NCBI GenBank assembly: GCA_965208815.1
Contig: OZ242357.1
Span: 248,001 to 312,000 of the forward strand
Source: Bin55 sp009840545
Lineage (GTDB): Bacteria; Pseudomonadota; Gammaproteobacteria; Pseudomonadales; Azotimanducaceae
Length of the DNA stretch: 64,000 nt
Reading direction: 5' to 3'
Position numbers and translations under genes: made by a program. The notes under the pieces are model-generated. The model had not been told where the DNA came from. It saw only the letters and a list, made by a program, of their open reading frames with translations, and did no database searches. Positions 53,408 through 64,000 of this stretch are shown here, in pieces (position 1 is the first letter of the stretch; each line of letters opens with the position of its first letter).

Positions 53408-54517
53408 CTACAGATTCGCAATAGCGGACATACTTTGAAACAGATAGGATTCGGTCGGGGGAGCAGAGGAACAGGTGTCGTAGCTGAAAGAATTTGAGAT
53501 CTTGAGATTGGGTCTAAATAACAACGCAAGCCTGCCTTTCATCGAGTGATCGACCGATCGTACTACGTTTCGATTGAGCCTTTCGTCTTCAACAAATTCG
53601 TAGCTCAGTTGAAAGTCGGAAATCCTGACAAAGGTGTGTACCTTGACAGACTCTTTGAGTTCATACTTCAGCCAATTTAACCGATTCCGTTGGACATCTA
53701 TAGTGAATACTACACGGCTATCGTCTGTATCCCACAGTTGATCCTCTTCCCTAAGGTTGACAAAGAGCAATTTGGACGGGTCGGCTTCATACGTCACGGA
53801 ATTCTCAGTTCGTTCTAGAACTTTGGTAGTACTAAGGTTGATCGGAACGAGTTTAATCACAGCATTCGCTTCGCTCAAAGGGTAGGGATAGTCGGTTGCA
53901 CCTTGACTATATGATCTCCGCGTAGTCGGTTGGCCGTTCTTTTCGGACTCTTCAGTCTCCTCTACCAAGTGTGAATAGGGGTGGTCTTGAGAGGGCGGAT
54001 GGTACTTCGTCAATTGAATCATGTTCCAATTTCTGAAGAATGCACCGATTTTTGCGGTTGTTTCTTTATTGACGACGCACGCGGATTGAACTTCGATGCC
54101 ACTCTTGCTGAGGGCTTCCGAAAGAATGTTCTGATCATCTTGGGAGAGGTGCGAGAGATCGAATTCACTCTCGTAAATGCCTTTGAGAGTTTCTCGTTGC
54201 TTTTTGTCTGCCAAGTGGAAGGTATCCGGGTTGAGGAAACTAAAAGTTTGCTCGTTTCGTATTGTCGAGGTCGAATCGGATTCTGTGTTCATCGTTGCTT
54301 GATTGCCCCTCTCACTCACTTCGTTCATTGTGTTTGGAGGTATGTTCTGCTGTCCCTCCTCGCTGACATAACCAGTAACTGCTGATTCCGCTTGTGTGCT
54401 AGTTCTCGGTACTTCGTCGTTGCTGTCTTGTGTTCGATTGACGTTTATGTAAACGCACCCACTCAAACCCAGCATTGCGCAAATACCCACAATCGTGATT
54501 GTCTGACTGTTTCTCAT
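53408..54517 (-). CDS. predicted outer-membrane lipoprotein, unknown function
   Basis: A 369-residue lipoprotein: signal TITIVGICAMLGLSGC with lipobox LSGC (Cys21) and no Asp at +2, so probably sorted to the outer membrane. A disordered Ser/Thr/Asn-rich linker (about 28-90) leads to a folded domain with strands such as AVIKLVPINLSTTKV and SVTYEADPSKLLFVNL. No family recognised. Confidence 0.75.
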   Translation of the reverse strand: MRNSQTITIVGICAMLGLSGCVYINVNRTQDSNDEVPRTSTQAESAVTGYVSEEGQQNIPPNTMNEVSERGNQATMNTESDSTSTIRNEQTFSFLNPDTFHLADKKQRETLKGIYESEFDLSHLSQDDQNILSEALSKSGIEVQSACVVNKETTAKIGAFFRNWNMIQLTKYHPPSQDHPYSHLVEETEESEKNGQPTTRRSYSQGATDYPYPLSEANAVIKLVPINLSTTKVLERTENSVTYEADPSKLLFVNLREEDQLWDTDDSRVVFTIDVQRNRLNWLKYELKESVKVHTFVRISDFQLSYEFVEDERLNRNVVRSVDHSMKGRLALLFRPNLKISNSFSYDTCSSAPPTESYLFQSMSAIANL

Positions 54518-54662
54518 TCAGTTTCCTTCAGTATTGAGTGCACAAGACACCAGTTCGTACTAGTTTGACAGTATTTAACATCCGTTGTTCGCCTCGACTA
54601 TACAGCAAAGCTCTGCTTCAGCACTTCAAAGTGAATCACTATCAATACCGGTCCCACATGAC

Positions 54663-60743
<6,081 letters not shown>

Positions 60744-61140
60744 TTTCGATGGGGCCTGAAGTTGGAATTGGATGTTCTAATGTGAGCGAAAGCGAGATAC
60801 TCTCGCATAGAACGCTTCACGGGCGCAATCTCATAGCTTAGCAAAGCAGGCTCGGCACACCGTTTGCGGGAGGCCTACTCGACGAATTGGATTCTTGAAT
60901 TGGCAAGCTCAAACACTCGGAAATCTAACCGATCGCAGAGCTTTTGAGTCGCGCAATCTTATGCTCTACGTGTAAGGCGCGAACAGTCCACTGACCGTGC
61001 AATTCTTGTGTGCAGCACCTTCCCAGTGGCTAAATGTAAGCCACAGTGATCATTTGTTGCGAGGTGTACTCTGGTAGGAAGTGGTTCGATACCACGTCGT
61101 TTAGTCTCTCTGCCTTTCCGAATCAATTGGAATGGTCGCT
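60744..61140. other. intergenic region upstream of the glutamate synthase gene
   Basis: About 400 bases without a convincing gene. It should contain the promoter of the fused gltBD gene. A small stem-loop GTGG-TTCGATA-CCAC (61081-61095) looks like an isolated tRNA T-arm, but no tRNA cloverleaf surrounds it. Confidence 0.4.
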
Positions 61141-61779
61141 CTAGACTTTCACTCCACAAAGCTCTAAGAAGAATTTCTTTTGTTCAATCGACATCGCTGA
61201 AAAATTTGGGACTCCCATATCGGTCGTAGGTAAATCCGCAAATTCAGGAGAAGGGGACTGCAAACGTGCAGCTATATTGTGAAGCCCTCCTCCTTCTTCA
61301 GAGCCTTGGCTTAACGCTATGGCAATCTCCCTCGGCCAGACGGCCGGTTTGTTCCCTCGCTTGAGGCCTAAGGGATTAGGTGAGCCAACGTATTCAGCGA
61401 TTTCGCGAAACATGGTTTGCTCGTGCTCGGAACGTCGTCGCTGTCCATCGCGACCATAAAGCGAACCCGATTGATTGCAAATCGACGCCCACTGAATTTC
61501 TACATGAAATCCGGGAAGCGACAGACAATTCTCGTTGAGTCCGTCGCCGCTGGAGATGTTGCCGGCCTGGACCATGATGAAATACGCGGCAATCTTGCGC
61601 TCTCCGTCCAAGAGACGTTCAGGTGGTCGTGTGTAGTTCTCGGTAAACCCCCATTCCAAGTCCTTGGGGAGACTCGCTTCACGAAGAAGCTGTGCGCCAT
61701 ATCCCGCAACGGTTTCACACCATGTTTTGGAACCGAATTCTCCAATTGGCCTAAGTTCTTCGACATTTATGTTCGACAT
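61141..61779 (-). CDS. conserved hypothetical protein
   Basis: A 212-residue soluble protein without signal peptide or membrane helix. Distinct stretches are VEELRPIGEFGSKTWCE, CLSLPGFHVEIQW and the C-terminal GSEEGGGLHNIAARLQSPSPE. The last recalls proteins of unknown function I have seen in other proteobacteria. No catalytic motif is evident. It stands alone on this strand between two unrelated genes. Confidence 0.6.
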   Translation of the reverse strand: MSNINVEELRPIGEFGSKTWCETVAGYGAQLLREASLPKDLEWGFTENYTRPPERLLDGERKIAAYFIMVQAGNISSGDGLNENCLSLPGFHVEIQWASICNQSGSLYGRDGQRRRSEHEQTMFREIAEYVGSPNPLGLKRGNKPAVWPREIAIALSQGSEEGGGLHNIAARLQSPSPEFADLPTTDMGVPNFSAMSIEQKKFFLELCGVKV

Positions 61780-61894
61780 CTCAATCTCTCCCGTGACTCA
61801 ATTGACGAATTGCCCTCAAGTCTATATGGTTCACACCACAAACAGGGTACTCAGTTGCCCGAAATGTAATCTATGAGATTACCGAAAAGGAGAG

Positions 61895-62689
61895 CTACTG
61901 GAGTTCCTCGGTCTCGAGTATCCTGAGCATAAAGTGGTTGGGGAATTCCTCTAACGCCGACTCGATCGTTTCAGCCGCGCCGTCTTTGTTCCCAGAATTT
62001 CGGAGATGGACGGCCTTGAGTGCTAACACTTCAGCACGACCCCAAGTTGGCGGATGATCGAAGATAGATCCAATGTTTTCACTATGATGCGGGTTCATGG
62101 AGAGAGCGGATTCGAGGACTGCGTCTGCATCGATCTCTCCTCCAAATCCCGGAACCTCGATTACCGCATCCATAACTGCACCCAGTTGCACTCTGAAATT
62201 TTCAGAATCTAGGTTCATTGCGTTATCCAAAACGTCCTGCATGTCCATCAATAGTTCAAACGTTTCATCGGGAACCAACGGAATTTTGGACTTCACCAGA
62301 ATCGCTTTTAGGGCTTGTGCTTCGACGTGGCTCTCATCAAAACTGTTGAGTCGCCCGAGTGCTTGATCGATGAGTAGCAAACTCTGTTCGGAGTCTCCGA
62401 AGTGCTCCTCGAGTCTTGCTAAATTGAAGTTCAGGAATGCTATCCAGTAAGCATGCGCGTTTTCTTCGTGAGGAGCGATGTCCCATTCCAACATCTGTCG
62501 TTTGAGTGCGTATGCAACGGAAGTATTGCCGTTCTCGTAGGATTCATCCGTTACATCCAGAATCTGTTGCTCCACATATTGAAATGGATCCACCAACGAG
62601 ATCGGGCCGTCGTTTGAAGTATCGATTGGTGTGCACGAAACAACGAACACTGCTGCGATAGCGAGCGCGGACGCGTTGCAGAACTTCAT
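61895..62689 (-). CDS. predicted TPR-like lipoprotein, unknown function
   Basis: A 264-residue lipoprotein starting at ATG 62689 (AAGG just before it): signal KFCNASALAIAAVFVVSC with the lipobox Cys at residue 19. The mature part is entirely helical with TPR-like helix pairs (AYWIAFLNFNLARLEEHFGD, LLIDQALGRLN, VLALKAVHLRNSGNKDGAAE). Probably a periplasmic or outer-membrane-attached scaffold. The frame continues 35 codons further upstream, but those codons look non-coding. Confidence 0.7.
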   Translation of the reverse strand: MKFCNASALAIAAVFVVSCTPIDTSNDGPISLVDPFQYVEQQILDVTDESYENGNTSVAYALKRQMLEWDIAPHEENAHAYWIAFLNFNLARLEEHFGDSEQSLLLIDQALGRLNSFDESHVEAQALKAILVKSKIPLVPDETFELLMDMQDVLDNAMNLDSENFRVQLGAVMDAVIEVPGFGGEIDADAVLESALSMNPHHSENIGSIFDHPPTWGRAEVLALKAVHLRNSGNKDGAAETIESALEEFPNHFMLRILETEELQ

Positions 62690-62835
62690 CCTTTGCTCTT
62701 TAGCCACATCCATTAGAACTAATTGCGGGTTCGCGTCAGCAAGTATGCTAGTACGAAAAATGCTTACCGTAAATACTTTTCTTTCTACAACCAAGACATC
62801 GTTCTGATTCGAAGTCGAATCCTGTTGATGGTCGC

Positions 62836-63273
62836 ATGCGAGTAATAGATCGGCAAAAGGTAATCGTTGTCGTTCATACGATTGTTCGAAACGCTGAGGA
62901 AAGCATTCTTTTGCTGGAACGACGGGACACTGGCTACATGGATGGATTTCTTGTACCTCCTGGAGGACACGTGGAATATGGGGAATCCATCTCGAATGCC
63001 GCTCGGCGTGAAGTCAACGAAGAATCTAACCTGACTCTTATAGTTTTTCAGCCAGCAGTGGTAATGCCTTTCGAAGGAGGGGTCGACTTTATTTTCGAGT
63101 CCCGCGATTGGGAGGGTACACCCGCTATTGGCGAACCTTCCAAATTCTCCAGCATTGGTTGGTTTGACCCTCTCTCGCTTCCCGACAATGTTGCGCCCTT
63201 TGTACCAATGGCTCTGGAGCTGGTCGATTCGGGCACTTGGTACCACGAGTATAGAGCGGAGAGCGAAGACTAA
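62836..63273 (+). CDS. Nudix hydrolase
   Basis: A 145-residue Nudix protein. The Nudix box is GGHVEYGESISNAARREV, continuing NEESNL, which keeps the catalytic REVNEE glutamates but has Asn for the usual Gly. Nudix enzymes hydrolyse nucleoside diphosphates linked to another group; the substrate is unknown. It is close upstream of mdh (49-nt gap) on the same strand. Confidence 0.9.
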   Translation: MRVIDRQKVIVVVHTIVRNAEESILLLERRDTGYMDGFLVPPGGHVEYGESISNAARREVNEESNLTLIVFQPAVVMPFEGGVDFIFESRDWEGTPAIGEPSKFSSIGWFDPLSLPDNVAPFVPMALELVDSGTWYHEYRAESED

Positions 63274-63322
63274 AATCTTGGGAGTTCTAGCTAAACACAA
63301 GAGTGTGCGGGGTTAATCTGTC

Positions 63323-64000
63323 ATGCAAAAACCGCTGCGAGTCGCCGTTACAGGAGCTGCAGGCCAAATCGGATATCAGTTGATCTATCGCATAGCTGCA
63401 GGAGAAATGTTGGGCCGAGACCAACCCTTGCACTTGAGCTTGCTTGAGATCCCTCCTGCAATGGAAGCCCTGAACGGCGTAGTTATGGAACTTGAGGACT
63501 GTGCGTTTCCGCTCATCCAGGGAATCGATCCGACTGACTCGCCTGACACAGCATTTGCAGAAGTAGACATAGCAGTTCTTGTAGGTTCCAGACCACGTTC
63601 GCCGGGAATGGAACGCCGAGACCTTCTGGAAGCCAACGGTGAAATATTCACCATTCAGGGGAAAGCGCTGAACGAGCATGCTGCACGAAGCGTCAAGGTT
63701 CTGGTTGTCGGAAATCCAGCCAACACAAACTGTCTTATCGCTTTGCGCAATGCACCTGATCTGGATCCAACCCAATTTTGTGCCATGACCCGTCTCGATC
63801 ACAATCGCGCATTAGCACAACTGGCACTGAAAGTTGAGTGTCACGTAAGCGACATCAGTGGGTTGGCCGTGTGGGGTAACCATTCTCCTACGATGTTTCC
63901 TGAATTAGGATCGGCAACGGTTTCTAGCGAACCCGCATTGAGTCTGGTCGATATGGAATGGTATGACAAGGAGTTTATTCCAGCGGTTCAGCAAAGAGGC
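63323..64000 (+). CDS. mdh: malate dehydrogenase (3' partial)
   Basis: The first 226 codons of a malate dehydrogenase of the cytosolic/type-2 class, running off the right edge. It shows the NAD-binding VAVTGAAGQIGYQL (residues 7-20), VLVGSRPRSPGMERRDLL (the mobile loop with substrate-binding Arg), VVGNPANTNCL, MTRLDHNRA with catalytic Asp, and WGNHSPTMFP with the catalytic His. Reversibly oxidises malate to oxaloacetate in the TCA cycle. Confidence 0.96.
   Translation, partial: MQKPLRVAVTGAAGQIGYQLIYRIAAGEMLGRDQPLHLSLLEIPPAMEALNGVVMELEDCAFPLIQGIDPTDSPDTAFAEVDIAVLVGSRPRSPGMERRDLLEANGEIFTIQGKALNEHAARSVKVLVVGNPANTNCLIALRNAPDLDPTQFCAMTRLDHNRALAQLALKVECHVSDISGLAVWGNHSPTMFPELGSATVSSEPALSLVDMEWYDKEFIPAVQQRG

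Noticed and set aside
61081..61095. T-arm-like hairpin GTGG-TTCGATA-CCAC
   Set aside because: No acceptor, D or anticodon stem can be built around it, so it is not a tRNA.
60959..61159. 66-codon minus-strand frame upstream of gltBD
   Set aside because: It has unusual composition and no recognisable motif, and overlaps the end of a more convincing gene.

Overview
The window reads as a chromosomal segment of a heterotrophic gammaproteobacterium of roughly 50% GC, dense with genes and probably marine or host-associated (inference). The assignment rests on gene order: gpmI-envC, yibN-secB with trmL nearby, tatABC-dtd, ubiE-ubiJ-ubiB, hslVU followed by a DUF971 gene and preceded by an FtsN-like SPOR gene, aroK-aroB divergent from mrcA, mutY-yggX, priA beside rpmE-region genes, and a complete hut locus. 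I saw no rRNA, tRNA or CRISPR array.

Layout. Positions 1-2392 are the right part of a RiPP (TOMM) cluster: a YcaO cyclodehydratase cut by the window edge, a tightly coupled protein of unknown function, and, convergent to them with its own promoter, an NHLP-leader precursor whose predicted core is only LCCCW. Positions 2789-10129 hold accessory metabolic genes (aldehyde dehydrogenase, a large secreted beta-sandwich protein, a DUF1080 protein, methyltransferase, MOSC protein, alpha/beta hydrolase). mutY-yggX follows, then an intact, GC-richer IS110-family element of the IS1111 type (11583-13078). Its long 3' non-coding end folds into an internal loop whose two strands match the two outer junctions of the element, as expected of a bridge RNA.

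Positions 13079-15757 are sparse: a PNPOx-like protein, a small conserved protein and a decayed lipoprotein gene. Positions 15758-25577 hold envC-gpmI, yibN-secB, a trmL gene with an in-frame amber codon, a TusA-like/PP-loop sulfur pair, dtd, tatABC, and an unusual protein with a sigma-70 region-4-type helix-turn-helix that sits between ubiB and tatABC. Positions 25610-33159 look like one long leftward transcription unit: aroK-aroB-SPOR-hslV-hslU-DUF971-ubiE-ubiJ-ubiB. mrcA (PBP1a) diverges from it with no pilMNOPQ genes between.

Positions 35773-41615 hold an AIM24-type protein, a periplasmic M48 protease, rpmE and a TonB-dependent receptor. Positions 41705-48448 encode the five-step histidine degradation route (hutH, hutU, hutI, hutF, hutG). 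After a decayed DUF433/DUF5615 antitoxin-toxin pair come priA, an enolase-superfamily enzyme, a membrane protein and a lipoprotein. Positions 54663-60743 encode glutamate synthase as one 2026-residue polypeptide in which the GltB and GltD halves are fused. The right edge has two uncharacterised proteins, a Nudix hydrolase and the start of malate dehydrogenase.

The items most worth following are the LCCCW RiPP, the candidate bridge RNA, the fused GltBD, the sigma-region-4 protein, and the two genes carrying single in-frame stops.
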